From Arthrobacter nitroguajacolicus_D (GTDB lineage: Bacteria > Actinomycetota > Actinomycetes > Actinomycetales > Micrococcaceae): a stretch of 64,000 bases of DNA. The notes below the pieces were generated by a model. That model ran no database searches. It had not been told where the DNA came from and saw nothing but the letters and a program-made list of their open reading frames with translations. The stretch covers positions 62,001-126,000 of the forward strand of contig NZ_JAVDSH010000003.1 in NCBI RefSeq assembly GCF_031455195.1. Direction: 5' to 3'. Numbering within the stretch: position 1 is the stretch's first letter; every line of letters begins with the position of its first letter. The translations under genes and the position numbers were made by a program. This document shows, in pieces, positions 1 to 8,812 of this stretch.

Positions 1-661
1 AAATGGCGCCGGTCACGGCGATGTGGATCTGGGCGGCGCGGCTGGTGAAGATGCCGCGTTCCATGAGCCGGATGCTGCCGTAAAGGTAGTGCGTCAGTAT
101 GCCCGCGATTCCAGCCACGACGGCGATGCTGATGAGGAATCCGGTGACGAATCCCAAGAACGGCAGTGTCATCAGGTAAAAGCTGATGTCGAGGTTGAAC
201 AGCGGATCTGTCTGGCCAAAAGGTTCCTGGTTGAAGAACAACAGGGCCTTTTGCCACTGGCTGGCGGCCGCACTGCCCGCGAAGAGCCCGAACAGGATAG
301 GCAGGCCAATCATGACCACTCGGCGGACAGGCTCAAGCTGCGCCTGGTAGCGGTTGAGGTTGTCCCTGGACTCGGCATCGGGAGCGTAGACGGGCCTGGA
401 CCTGTAAGCAATCCGGATGGCGAAGAACACAGCTGCGAACATCATCGCGAAACCAATGAGGAAAGTAATGATCCGGGCAAGGTTTTCGCGCAGATAAACT
501 TCGAAGAAGCCGAGCTGCTGGTACCAAAGGACGTCAGTCCAGACATTGGCGAAGAAAATGAACCCGACGACGGCCACTGCCACGACAATGAGCGTCGGCG
601 TCAGGGCACCTCGTCTCAGCGGTGATCTTCCGGGCGGGTTGGAGCTGGCGGGACGGGACAA
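1..661 (-). CDS. UPF0182 family integral membrane protein (N-terminal part, cut by window edge)
   Basis: Only the first 220 or so codons are inside the window; the gene runs off the left edge. The reading frame on the minus strand shows a basic, Pro/Ser-rich N-terminus, then a hydrophobic segment beginning TLIVVAVAVVGFIFFANVW, followed by LWYQQLGFFEVYLREN and further membrane segments around VVMIGLPILFGLFAGSAAA and FYLMTLPFLGFVTGF. This arrangement (short N-tail, several membrane helices, WYQQLG near the first loop) is typical of UPF0182/COG1615 proteins of about 900-1000 residues in actinobacteria; their function is unknown. A TTG start at 659-661 preceded by GAGGTACAG is my choice; no in-frame ATG is near. 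It lies downstream of the PDZ-Lon protease gene on the same strand, as in mycobacteria (recalled order Rv3194c-Rv3193c). Confidence 0.85.
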   Translation of the reverse strand, partial: MSRPASSNPPGRSPLRRGALTPTLIVVAVAVVGFIFFANVWTDVLWYQQLGFFEVYLRENLARIITFLIGFAMMFAAVFFAIRIAYRSRPVYAPDAESRDNLNRYQAQLEPVRRVVMIGLPILFGLFAGSAAASQWQKALLFFNQEPFGQTDPLFNLDISFYLMTLPFLGFVTGFLISIAVVAGIAGILTHYLYGSIRLMERGIFTSRAAQIHIAVTGAI

Positions 662-749
662 ACTCTGTACCTCATTGGTGTCAGTGAACAGTCGGTGTGC
701 GAGTGATTGACTTTCTCTGCCGCTGGGATATGGCGGAGGCCGTCATATA

Positions 750-763
750 TGCCACGAGTGGCA
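750..763 (-). other. Short hairpin between the PDZ-Lon gene and the UPF0182 gene
   Basis: TGCCAC and GTGGCA are separated by two bases, giving a 6-bp stem 25 bases past the stop of the PDZ-Lon gene on the minus strand, followed by TATATG. It could be a weak terminator or an mRNA-end structure that partly separates the two genes. The stem is short and there is no clear U run. Confidence 0.3.
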
Positions 764-787
764 GTAAAGCTAAGTTCCACCGTCAGT

Positions 788-1924
788 CTAGTTGTTTGTG
801 CAGGTGGGAAGGCCCGCCGTGTCTTGCCCCGACGCAAGCCGTTCCACCGCGGAGGTCGCGTCGGCGAGCGTTTCGACCTTAACCACCTGCAAACCGTCCG
901 GCACGTGGCCTACGACGTCGGCACAATTGGCGGCCGGAGCAAGGAACATGGTTGCCCCATGACCACGCGCCCCGATCATCTTCTGCGCAATGCCGCCAAT
1001 CGGCCCTACAGCACCGTCCGCAGTGATGGTTCCGGTACCGGCTACATGCTTGCCGCCCGTGAGGTCGCCAGGTGTGAGGTTGTCCACGATCCCCAGGGCA
1101 AACATCATTCCGGCGCTCGGCCCGCCGACGTTATCCAGCGAGATCCGGACATCGAACGGGAACGTGAAGTCGCTTGCGAGCAGCACGCCCAGGACGTAGC
1201 GTCCGGCATCGTTCTTGGTGGGCGTGACGGTTTCGGTCACTTGGGTGCCCTTCCGGTCAACGACGACGGCGGCAGGGGCTCCCGCCGCAGCGGCCAGTTC
1301 CGCCTGGATCACGCCCATGGACGTAATGGTTTTGCCGTTAATGGAGATGAGTCGGTCGCCTTCCTGGATCTTCCCTGTCGACGGCGACGGGTCGGACAGG
1401 CCAGCGACGGTCAACCGCTGTTCAAACGGGATATCCAGCTCCCGCAACGCCGCGGCAACAGCATTCTCCTGCGACGTCTCCATGGCGATTTCGCCCTGCT
1501 GGACGGTCTGCTCCGCGGTAGTGCCCTTGGGGTAGATGAGTTCCTCTGGATAAATGGCCTTGGACGGGTCCACCCACGCACGGAAGACATCGAAGATAGT
1601 GGCCGGGCTCTTGGGGCCGCCGGTCATGACCACAGTTGTCAGGTCCAGGTTGCCACTCGCAGGGAACGACTCCCGGCCGGAAATAGTAATGACAGGCTTG
1701 TCGCCGTCCTTACCCAACGTATTGAAGGTGGGACCGGCTGACTCAATAACGTACGGCACGGGCAGGGCCGCGGCGCCGACTCCAAGACCCACAGCCAACA
1801 GGCCGGAGATAACCATGACCATGAACCGGCTGTCCCGGGGAGGTGCCGGAGGCACGGAGGAGGGATCGGCGTCGTGCACTTGACGCGGGTCCAATGAGCC
1901 CTCGGGGCTGGGCGAAGTAAGCAT
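788..1924 (-). CDS. PDZ domain-containing Lon-type serine protease (YlbL family)
   Basis: A 378-residue membrane-anchored protease. A cytosolic Pro-rich tail is followed by one membrane helix (about 35-60), an extracytoplasmic PDZ-like domain (about 150-240, with the signature EGDRLISINGK at 188-198) and a C-terminal Lon (S16) proteolytic domain. The Lon dyad is visible: Ser270 in NVGGPSAGMM and Lys315 in GGIAQKMIGA. There is no AAA+ ATPase domain, which fits the YlbL-like group found in Gram-positive bacteria and the mycobacterial Rv3194c type. The likely role is ATP-independent processing or quality control at the outer face of the membrane; the substrate cannot be told from sequence. ATG at 1922-1924 is preceded by GAGAGG, a normal ribosome site. 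The neighbour downstream is the UPF0182 gene; the zincin gene is divergent. Confidence 0.88.
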   Translation of the reverse strand: MLTSPSPEGSLDPRQVHDADPSSVPPAPPRDSRFMVMVISGLLAVGLGVGAAALPVPYVIESAGPTFNTLGKDGDKPVITISGRESFPASGNLDLTTVVMTGGPKSPATIFDVFRAWVDPSKAIYPEELIYPKGTTAEQTVQQGEIAMETSQENAVAAALRELDIPFEQRLTVAGLSDPSPSTGKIQEGDRLISINGKTITSMGVIQAELAAAAGAPAAVVVDRKGTQVTETVTPTKNDAGRYVLGVLLASDFTFPFDVRISLDNVGGPSAGMMFALGIVDNLTPGDLTGGKHVAGTGTITADGAVGPIGGIAQKMIGARGHGATMFLAPAANCADVVGHVPDGLQVVKVETLADATSAVERLASGQDTAGLPTCTNN

Positions 1925-2136
1925 TGGGACCTCTCTATGCCGGCGTTGAGTTTCCGGTTACATGGCTCTGGCCGCCGAAGGCGACGGCGGCATTTATACC
2001 AAACATCAACAGTACGCGTTCAGACGTTGTGGCACTGCTTTGCCTACAGCGAACGACGCCCCCTCCGGGCAGACAGCGTTGGGCGCGCGCGGTACGGTGA
2101 AAGAGATCACCAGCCAGTTCGACGATCGGCGGCACC

Positions 2137-3573
2137 ATGACTTCCAACCCCAACAATCCGTCCAATGACGACGAGAATCCCCAGGATCCGCTGGCAGAAA
2201 TGCTCCAGAACCTGATGGGCGGGCAGGGCATGGGCAACATCGATCCCGCTGAGCTGGCCAAGGCGGCGGGACTGCCCAACGATCCCCAGCTCCTTCAGCA
2301 GATGTTCGCGCAGGTCCAGGCCATGATGAGCTCGTCCTCCGACGGCCCGGTCAACTGGCAGCTTGCCCACGAAAATGCGCGGCGTGTTGCAGCCGCTGGC
2401 AGTGATCCCTCCGTCAGCGCCCACCAGGCCAAGGAAATCGACGAGGCGCTTCGGCTCGCAGAGCTTTGGCTCGATCCCGTCACCGATCTTTCCGCCACCG
2501 GCCTCATTGGCCGTGCCTGGTCCCGGGCCGAGTGGGTTGAAGCCACCCTTGGCACGTGGAAGCGACTGACAGAGCCGGTGGCGAACAGCATTGCCAATGC
2601 CCTGTCCAACGCGCTCACCCAGCAGATGCCCGAAGAAATGAAGTCCATGATGGGCGGCGCCTCGTCCATGCTTCAAAACATGGGCGGAGCGATCTTCGGC
2701 ATGCAGCTGGGACAAGCCATCGGTGCACTCTCCGCCGAAGTGGTCAGCTCCACAGACATCGGTGTTCCGCTGGCCGACCTTGAAATGGCCTTGCTCCCCG
2801 CCAACGTATCGAAGTTCGGTGAAGGCCTCAGCCTTCCGGAGAACGACGTCCGGCTCTTCCTCGCGGTCCGCGAGGCGGCACACGCCCGCCTCTTCGTGCA
2901 GGTTCCCTGGCTGCGGGGCCACCTCCTCGGTGCCATTGAGGCCTACGCCCGCGGCATCCACATTGACATGTCGCGTATAGAAGACCTGGCCCGCGACCTT
3001 GATCCCAGCAATCCCGAGGGAATCCAGGAAGCCCTGTCGCAGGGAGTCTTCACCCCTGAACGCACACCTGTTCAGACCGCCGCGCTCGAAAAGCTTGAGA
3101 CGGCACTCGCCCTTGTCGAAGGATGGGTGGATGAGCTGACTGCAGAAGCCACCGCCAACGTTTTGCCGTCCGCTACAGCTCTCCGTGAAACAGTCCGTCG
3201 CCGTCGCGCAACGGGCGGCCCGGCGGAGCATGCTTTCGCCTCCCTGGTCGGCCTGGAACTGCGTCCCCGGCGACTCAGGGAAGCTGCAACCCTATGGGCA
3301 ACGCTGAAGGAAGAACGTGGCATCGCCGGACGCGACGCCATTTGGCACCACCCCGACCTGCTCCCGACTGGTGAGGACCTGGACGATCCCAAGGGATTCT
3401 CCGAACGACGGCGTCTTGCCGAGGCCAGCGACAGCGAAGTGGATGACGCCCTGCAGAAGCTGCTGAACGGCGGATACGACACCGATGGTGGGGAAGCACC
3501 GGACTCAACCCGCGGGACAACGGAGGACGAGTCGGAGACGGACGACACGGATCCGCAGTCACCGAATAAGTAG
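2137..3573 (+). CDS. Zincin-like metallopeptidase family protein (DUF2342 / TIGR03624)
   Basis: A 478-residue protein of the actinobacterial zincin-like family, sometimes labelled a coenzyme F420 biosynthesis associated protein because of genome proximity only. The N-terminus is low complexity and Met-rich (MGGQGMGN), the middle carries Gly/Met helices around 170-205 (MMGGASSMLQNMGGAIFGMQ), and the expected metal motif appears as REAAH at 245-249 followed by ARLF. The canonical HExxH thus has Arg in place of the first His, so metalloprotease activity is not assured. The C-terminus (from about 430) is acidic and probably disordered. ATG at 2137 has GGCGG close upstream. It is divergent from the PDZ-Lon gene, as I recall for Rv3195 and Rv3194c. 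The real biochemical role is unknown. Confidence 0.82.
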   Translation: MTSNPNNPSNDDENPQDPLAEMLQNLMGGQGMGNIDPAELAKAAGLPNDPQLLQQMFAQVQAMMSSSSDGPVNWQLAHENARRVAAAGSDPSVSAHQAKEIDEALRLAELWLDPVTDLSATGLIGRAWSRAEWVEATLGTWKRLTEPVANSIANALSNALTQQMPEEMKSMMGGASSMLQNMGGAIFGMQLGQAIGALSAEVVSSTDIGVPLADLEMALLPANVSKFGEGLSLPENDVRLFLAVREAAHARLFVQVPWLRGHLLGAIEAYARGIHIDMSRIEDLARDLDPSNPEGIQEALSQGVFTPERTPVQTAALEKLETALALVEGWVDELTAEATANVLPSATALRETVRRRRATGGPAEHAFASLVGLELRPRRLREAATLWATLKEERGIAGRDAIWHHPDLLPTGEDLDDPKGFSERRRLAEASDSEVDDALQKLLNGGYDTDGGEAPDSTRGTTEDESETDDTDPQSPNK

Positions 3574-3585
3574 GCAGTACCAACA

Positions 3586-3614
3586 AGTGGCCGTCCCCTC
3601 CCGGGGCGGCCACT
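3586..3614 (+). terminator. Terminator hairpin after the zincin-like gene
   Basis: AGTGGCCG pairs with CGGCCACT (8 bp), and inside it CCCC pairs with GGGG around a small loop with one bulged T. It lies 12 bases after the stop of the zincin-like gene and 25 bases before the end of the convergent DUF45 gene, so it probably serves both. There is no strong U tract. Confidence 0.6.
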
Positions 3615-3638
3615 GTTGCCTCAAATGCTCCTGCGGAA

Positions 3639-4262
3639 TCAGCAGTCGTCGCCGGCCGCCTCCTCGTGGCCGTTGCTGTCCGTACTGGTCGGCAGCCCCC
3701 GGGACGTAGCGAAGGCCACACCTTCCAGAAATGCCTTGGCGCGTTGCGTTTCGGGATAAGCCTCCACCAACCGCCAGAAGTCGGCGTTGTGTCCGGCGAC
3801 CAGCAGGTGGGCGAGTTCATGCACGAGGACGTAGTCGATAACCCACTGCGGCATGGGCTGGAGCTTGTTCGAAAGCCGTATGGTGCCATCCGCCGGAGTA
3901 GCCGAACCCCAACGCGAGTTCTGGTTTCCAACCCAGCGGACCGACGTCGGAACTGCCCGCCCGCCAAGATACGTCCGCGAAAGATGCGCGGCATGACTCG
4001 CCAATGCTTGGTCCGTCGCAGGACGTCGCCTGCCAGCACCTGCCTGGCGCTCCCCCTGCTTCTTGAGTTTGGACAGCATGCGCCCCACCCATTCGCGTTC
4101 CTGGGATGTGGTGAAGCTCGCCGGAATGGCCACAACGGCATTACCGTCTTCCCAAAAGGCAGCGACCGTCCTGCGCCTGCGGGCCGATCTCCGTACTACC
4201 ACCGGAGCGCCATCTTCAGTGACCAACGGGATGCCGGCCGCAGCCGAAGGTGGGCGACCCAT
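3639..4262 (-). CDS. YgjP/DUF45-type M48-like metallopeptidase
   Basis: A 207-residue predicted cytosolic zinc metallopeptidase. The motif HELAH at 148-152 supplies two metal-binding His and the catalytic Glu; GHNADFW at 157-163 adds a third conserved His region. NQNSRWGS around 113-120 is the other hallmark of the YgjP/DUF45 (WLM-like) group. No signal peptide or membrane helix is seen. ATG at 4260-4262 overlaps the uvrD2 stop as TGATG, so it is translated as the last gene of a nudC-uvrD2-DUF45 operon. Members occur next to helicase or restriction genes in many bacteria, but the substrate is unknown. The C-terminus (GLPTSTDSNGHEEAAGDDC) is polar and probably flexible. Confidence 0.85.
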   Translation of the reverse strand: MGRPPSAAAGIPLVTEDGAPVVVRRSARRRRTVAAFWEDGNAVVAIPASFTTSQEREWVGRMLSKLKKQGERQAGAGRRRPATDQALASHAAHLSRTYLGGRAVPTSVRWVGNQNSRWGSATPADGTIRLSNKLQPMPQWVIDYVLVHELAHLLVAGHNADFWRLVEAYPETQRAKAFLEGVAFATSRGLPTSTDSNGHEEAAGDDC

Positions 4263-6394
4263 CAGAGCTCAGTGCTCTCAGCGAGCACAGCCAATACGGC
4301 CTCACCGTAGCGCTCAAGTTTGGAGGGGCCAATACCCGCCAAGCCTGCCAACTCCTCAAGGGAGGAAGGCCGTGCCTCGGCAATCGCGGTCAGCGTCGCA
4401 TCGGTGAAGACGACATACGCAGGCACGTCCGCCGACTGGGCCTCTTCCTTACGCCATTGCCGCAGGGCATCGAAAGTCTGCTCCTCATACGTAGGAGGAC
4501 ATTGGTTGCAACGCCCGATCTTACGCTCAGCTCCGCTGGCGAGCATGCTCCCGCACACCCTGCACGACGCCGGAGCGGCAGCCTTGCGCCGCACAGGACC
4601 CGACTTGCTGCGTGCATTTGCGGAAGCCACCGAATCCGGACGAAGCCCATCCAGGAAGCGCGAGGGTTTCCGGTTGGCCCGGCCACCCGGAGTACGCGCG
4701 GTAGACCAGGACATAGTGAGGTGCTCACGCGCACGGGTGATGCCCACGTAGAGCAACCGGCGCTCTTCGTCCACATCCTCCGGAGTATCAGCGAAGGAGA
4801 TCGGCATCAAGCCTTCGCTGAGGCCCACCAGGAAGACGGCATCCCACTCAAGGCCCTTGGCAGCATGGAGTGAGGCCAGCGTGACACCCTGAACGGTGGG
4901 GGCATGCTGTGCAACCGACCGCTCCTGGAGCTCGTTGACGAATTCGGCCAAGGTGAAGGACTCTCCGCGGCTCACAGCAAGTTCGTCGGCCAGCGCGACC
5001 AACGCGGCCAAGGACTCCCACCGCTCCCGCAGGGCTCCCCCGTTATGTGGGGCCGCGTCGGTGTAACCAAGCGAAGCGACGATATCCCGCACCACCTGGC
5101 CCAGCGATTCCTGGGGGCCCTCGGCTACGGCACGGGTAGCGGCACGCAACTGCAATATTGCGTCCCGGACTTCCTTTCGGGCGAAGAAGCGTTCACCGCC
5201 GCGAAGCTGATAGCCGATCCCCGCTGAAGCCAGTGCTTGTTCGTAAGCCTCGGACTGTCCGTTTGTCCTGAACAGGATGGCTATTTCGCTGGCCTTGACC
5301 CCGGTATTGAGCAATTCCTGGATTCGGCCCGCTACTACGGCAGCCTCCGCTTCGTCATCAGGGCACTCCATGAACCGCGGTTCCGGACCTGCGGGTCGCT
5401 GCGCGATGAGCTGCAGCGGCGGAGCCCAGGCAGCGTCAGCCGCCGGGCCTCCACTTCGCCGCGAGCCAAGGAGCTCGTTCGCCAACTTAACTACCTGCGG
5501 GGTGGACCTGTAATCCCTGATGAGCTTGACGACGGTAGCGCCCGGGAACTTCGCTTTGAATCCGAGCAAATGCTTTGGCGAAGCCCCGGTGAACGAGTAG
5601 ATGGTCTGGCTGGCGTCACCCACCACGCAGAGCTCGTCCCGCCCCCCGAGCCACAGGTCCAGGAGCCTTTGCTGGAGGGGCGAAACGTCCTGGTACTCGT
5701 CCACCACGAAATGCCGGTATTGCTCCCGAACGGTTGCTGCCACTTTCGGGTCTTCCTGAAGGATCCCCACAGTGATAAGCAGGACGTCTTCGAAGTCGAT
5801 GACGTTTCGGTCCGTCTTGATATCCTCGTACGCCTGGAACACCCGGGACACTGCCGTCAGGTCGAAGCCTCCGGGGGTTCCCCTGCCTTGGGCGTTTTCC
5901 AGGTAGTTGGCGGGTGTCAGCATGGACACCTTGGCCCATTCGATTTCCGCAGCCAGGTCCCTGATGGAGGCACGGTCAGTACTGAGGCGCAGCCTCCGGG
6001 AGGCCTCGGCGATCATGTTGGCTTTGTGGTCCAACAGGCTCGGCAGCGTGCCGCCAATAGCCTGCGGCCAAAAGAACTGCAGCTGCCGCAGGGCTGCGGC
6101 GTGGAACGTTCGGGCCTGGACATTGGCGACGCCGAGGTCCCGAAGCCTGCTTCGCATTTCCGCGGCGGCCCTGGCGGTAAACGTGACCGCCAACAGTCGC
6201 TGGGGGCTGTACACCCCCGAGTGCACACCGTAGGCGATGCGGTGCGTGATGGCCCGGGTCTTGCCGGTGCCCGCGCCGGCAAGGACGCACAGGGGACCTG
6301 TCAAAGTGCCGGCTACTTCACGCTGCTCTTCATCCAGGCCACCGAGAATGCGTTCCTCGAGGGACGTACTGGCGTCGAAAAGGTCTGCTGTCAC
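4262..6394 (-). CDS. uvrD2: ATP-dependent DNA helicase UvrD2 (SF1A, with zinc motif and HRDC domain)
   Basis: A 710-residue superfamily 1A 3'-5' DNA helicase. Walker A is GAGTGKT at 40-46; the Walker B region reads VVDEYQDVSPLQ; motif III is DASQTIYSFTGAS; motif VI-like text is RRLLYVGITRAREHL. After the motor come a tetracysteine module, CRVC at 611-614 and CNQC about 20 residues on, and an HRDC domain at about 640-707 (IGPSKLERYGEAVLAVL). This layout is that of mycobacterial UvrD2, which is essential there and whose Cys module is needed for helicase activity. GTG at 6392-6394 overlaps the nudC stop as GTGA, so translation is coupled. Its stop overlaps the start of the DUF45 gene. Confidence 0.93.
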   Translation of the reverse strand: MTADLFDASTSLEERILGGLDEEQREVAGTLTGPLCVLAGAGTGKTRAITHRIAYGVHSGVYSPQRLLAVTFTARAAAEMRSRLRDLGVANVQARTFHAAALRQLQFFWPQAIGGTLPSLLDHKANMIAEASRRLRLSTDRASIRDLAAEIEWAKVSMLTPANYLENAQGRGTPGGFDLTAVSRVFQAYEDIKTDRNVIDFEDVLLITVGILQEDPKVAATVREQYRHFVVDEYQDVSPLQQRLLDLWLGGRDELCVVGDASQTIYSFTGASPKHLLGFKAKFPGATVVKLIRDYRSTPQVVKLANELLGSRRSGGPAADAAWAPPLQLIAQRPAGPEPRFMECPDDEAEAAVVAGRIQELLNTGVKASEIAILFRTNGQSEAYEQALASAGIGYQLRGGERFFARKEVRDAILQLRAATRAVAEGPQESLGQVVRDIVASLGYTDAAPHNGGALRERWESLAALVALADELAVSRGESFTLAEFVNELQERSVAQHAPTVQGVTLASLHAAKGLEWDAVFLVGLSEGLMPISFADTPEDVDEERRLLYVGITRAREHLTMSWSTARTPGGRANRKPSRFLDGLRPDSVASANARSKSGPVRRKAAAPASCRVCGSMLASGAERKIGRCNQCPPTYEEQTFDALRQWRKEEAQSADVPAYVVFTDATLTAIAEARPSSLEELAGLAGIGPSKLERYGEAVLAVLAESTEL

Positions 6395-7380
6395 GGCTGG
6401 AGGTCTTCGATGACGCCGCCGTACCAGTGCTCAATCAGGGAGCGTGCAATGGACAGGCGCGTGGAGATGGTGATCTCGCCACTGAGGACCGCTTCCTGCA
6501 GTTCCTCACGGCTGAACCACCGCGCACGGGTGACCTCGACGCCGTCGGGGCGCGCCACGGCGTCGTCCGTGGTGGCCGTAAACCCCAACATGAGCGAGGC
6601 GGGGAAAGGCCAGGACTGCGATCCGAGGTACTGGCAGGCGGTCACGCGGACGCCCACTTCTTCCCCGATCTCGCGCACGACAGCCTGTTCCAAGGACTCG
6701 CCCGGCTCCACGAATCCTGCAAGGGTGGAGTAGTTTCTGGCATCGGCAGGTCCGCCGCCGCCCAGGAGGAGGCGACCGTCCGGGCCCACAACCGTGACAA
6801 TGATGGCCGGATCAGTGCGGGGATAATGCTCCGAGTTGTCCTTCGGACACCGCCGAACCCACCCTCCGGCTTCGATGTCAGTGGGATTCCCGCACTTGGG
6901 GCAATGGGTGTGGTTTGCGTGCCAGTTGGAAATGGCGCTGGCCTCGATGAACAATGCAGCATCGATGGCATCCAGCCGTGCGGCAACCTCCCGGAAGCCT
7001 GCCCACTGGACATCCGAAGGTACAGTCACCGTGCCCGGCGCGAGGGGCTGATTCACTGTGAACAGCAGGACGGGAGTGCCTTCCGCCAACGATGACGGTG
7101 TGAGGGTGGTGCCGAGGTAGATGGCCGTGACAGCACCGGCGTCGGCTTCCTGGAGGGCGTTCCAGAGCGTCGTGGCGTCACCAAACCAAAGGCCGTTCTC
7201 GGTGACCAGCGCCTTGCGCTCCGAAATCACCATGGCCCGGGCACTCCCGGAGGCGATGAGTTCCTCGACCATGCCAGGCTTCATACGGGCGGCCGAGCCG
7301 CGGTCCACCATTGCTGGTCGGACCGGCAAGACTGTGTCCATAAGGTGGTTGGCCAGTGCCGGGGACTCCGTATAACTCAT
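6391..7380 (-). CDS. nudC: NAD(+) diphosphatase / NAD-decapping Nudix hydrolase NudC
   Basis: A 329-residue Nudix enzyme that hydrolyses NAD(H) to NMN(H) and AMP, and in other bacteria removes NAD caps from RNA. A central zinc ribbon (HCPKCGNPTD, then RRCPKDN) precedes the Nudix box GFVEPGESLEQAV-REIGEEVGV, which fits Gx5Ex7REUxEExGU. SQSWPFPASLMLGF is the NudC-specific motif. I chose ATG at 7378-7380 (MSYTESP) over an in-frame upstream ATG because TACGGT lies six bases before it and there is no Shine-Dalgarno sequence, which suggests a leaderless message. It is the first gene of the nudC-uvrD2-DUF45 operon and is divergent from the kinase-like gene. Confidence 0.93.
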   Translation of the reverse strand: MSYTESPALANHLMDTVLPVRPAMVDRGSAARMKPGMVEELIASGSARAMVISERKALVTENGLWFGDATTLWNALQEADAGAVTAIYLGTTLTPSSLAEGTPVLLFTVNQPLAPGTVTVPSDVQWAGFREVAARLDAIDAALFIEASAISNWHANHTHCPKCGNPTDIEAGGWVRRCPKDNSEHYPRTDPAIIVTVVGPDGRLLLGGGGPADARNYSTLAGFVEPGESLEQAVVREIGEEVGVRVTACQYLGSQSWPFPASLMLGFTATTDDAVARPDGVEVTRARWFSREELQEAVLSGEITISTRLSIARSLIEHWYGGVIEDLQP

Positions 7381-7386
7381 GTATCT

Positions 7387-7392
7387 ACCGTA
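7387..7392 (-). promoter_or_regulatory. -10 element for leaderless nudC
   Basis: TACGGT on the minus strand, six bases (AGATAC) before the nudC ATG. It matches the TANNNT-N6/7-start pattern of actinobacterial leaderless genes. No convincing -35 box is visible. Confidence 0.55.
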
Positions 7393-7539
7393 CTGACTCG
7401 TACCGACAAAAAACATTTGACCGGTCCCCACCTTGTGGACACCCGGACAGGATGGCGATGGAACGACGCATTCTGCCCTGTTTTACTGCGGATCTGAAGA
7501 CTCGCCGCGCTGCATCATGGCCTGAGGCCGCACTCAATC

Positions 7540-7545
7540 TACCGT
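7540..7545 (+). promoter_or_regulatory. -10 element for the leaderless kinase-like gene
   Basis: TACCGT seven bases (GGAACAC) before the GTG at 7553. It supports 7553 rather than the in-frame GTG at 7544, which overlaps the hexamer itself. Confidence 0.5.
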
Positions 7546-7552
7546 GGAACAC

Positions 7553-8809
7553 GTGAGAAGAACACCGCTCGAACTGGCCGCTATAGCAACCGCGGCGGTG
7601 CCTGGATTGGCGCCGACGGCTACAGCCTATTCCCCCGACGACGACGCCGACTTCGATTCGGCGTTGCTGCTCGACGCGGAAGGCAAGCGCTGGCGCGTCC
7701 GTTCGCCGCGCCATCCGGAAGCAAGCACCCGGCTGGAGACCGAGTTCATGGTGCTCCGCGCCTTCGCACCCGCCATCCGGGCTGAGCTGCCGTTCCACGT
7801 CCCCACCATCGCAGGCACGGTGCGGCAGGGCGCGCTCACCACCTTCGTTTACGCCCATCTGCAAGGCGGGATGCTATCCATCGAGGAACTCTCGGCTGGC
7901 ACTCCGGCATTGGCGCGTGAAGTCGGTGCCGCTTTGGCAGCCATCCACGACCTGCCGTTGACGCTCGTTACCAGCGCAGACCTTCCCAGTTACTCTGCCA
8001 ACGAGTTCCGGCAACGCAAGCTCAACGAACTCGACCAGGCCGCCACCACCGGCAAGATTCCGGCAACATTGCTTCGCCGCTGGGAACACGCACTCGAAGA
8101 CGTCGCGCTGTGGCGGTTCAACACCTCGGTAGTACACGGCGACCTTCACGAGGACAACCTCATGGTCCAGGACGACTCCGTGACCGCGGTGACCGGCTGG
8201 ACCGATCTTCGCATTGGCGATCCCGCCGATGATTTTGCCTGGCTGGTGGCCTCCAACGAGTCGTCATTTGTCGAAGCGGTCCTGAGCCACTACACCCAGG
8301 CACGCCGCGAGACTCCTGATAACCACCTCCTTCGCCGCGCCGCCCTGCTGGCCGAGTTCGCCCTGGCCCAATACCTCGTAAAGGCAATGGCCGCCGGACA
8401 CCAAAGCATGACGGCCGAGGCGGAGTCCATGCTCCAAACCCTGGCAAACGACATCGAAGAGCAGGCCCGACGCGACGAAGCGGCCCAGGCCGCTGAAGAC
8501 GAAGCAGCCGCTCACGAGCTCGCAATGGCGGCCGCCTCGCAGCCGCCTGTCAGCGTCATGGCGATTCCCGACGTCGGACCATCCGTTTCGGTGGCGGCCA
8601 TCCCCGCCACCGCCGAACCGGCCAGCGCCACACCCGCTGAGCCAGCGAATGACGAAGTGGACCCGGAAATCATCGGGGACGAGAACGCAGAGGCCCTGGA
8701 CAACGGGGGCGAAGCCGGCTCGGGAGCCCACGTGGACCATGACGAAACCTCAACTGCCGCCATCAGCGTGGTTAACGTGACACCACTGCATTCAGTCGAC
8801 CGCTCGTAG
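7553..8809 (+). CDS. Aminoglycoside/macrolide phosphotransferase-like protein with disordered tail
   Basis: About 418 residues. The N-terminal 300 form an APH-type kinase fold: the Brenner motif HGDLHEDNLMV begins at about residue 196 and GDPADDFAW follows. In related kinases the metal-binding segment reads IDW; here the same position reads TGW (about 214-216), so the usual metal-binding Asp is Gly. TD follows directly and might compensate. After residue 300 comes an Ala/Glu/Pro-rich tail of about 115 residues with no domain I recognise. The gene ends 3 bp from the convergent adnB stop. Antibiotic resistance is not implied: the location among core genes suggests a housekeeping small-molecule kinase or a pseudokinase. 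GTG at 7553 chosen from the -10 spacing. Confidence 0.75.
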   Translation: MRRTPLELAAIATAAVPGLAPTATAYSPDDDADFDSALLLDAEGKRWRVRSPRHPEASTRLETEFMVLRAFAPAIRAELPFHVPTIAGTVRQGALTTFVYAHLQGGMLSIEELSAGTPALAREVGAALAAIHDLPLTLVTSADLPSYSANEFRQRKLNELDQAATTGKIPATLLRRWEHALEDVALWRFNTSVVHGDLHEDNLMVQDDSVTAVTGWTDLRIGDPADDFAWLVASNESSFVEAVLSHYTQARRETPDNHLLRRAALLAEFALAQYLVKAMAAGHQSMTAEAESMLQTLANDIEEQARRDEAAQAAEDEAAAHELAMAAASQPPVSVMAIPDVGPSVSVAAIPATAEPASATPAEPANDEVDPEIIGDENAEALDNGGEAGSGAHVDHDETSTAAISVVNVTPLHSVDRS

Positions 8810-8812
8810 GCC

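Noticed and set aside
2107..3231. A 374-codon open frame on the minus strand
   Set aside because: It is antisense to the zincin-like gene and lacks any family motif.
5237..6733. A 498-codon open frame on the plus strand
   Set aside because: It lies antisense to uvrD2 and nudC, whose full motif sets are visible; the antisense protein has no recognisable domain and a composition typical of a high-GC shadow frame.
7553..8809. Antibiotic resistance gene
   Set aside because: The APH fold is widespread in housekeeping proteins; the locus is core chromosome, and one metal-binding residue is missing.
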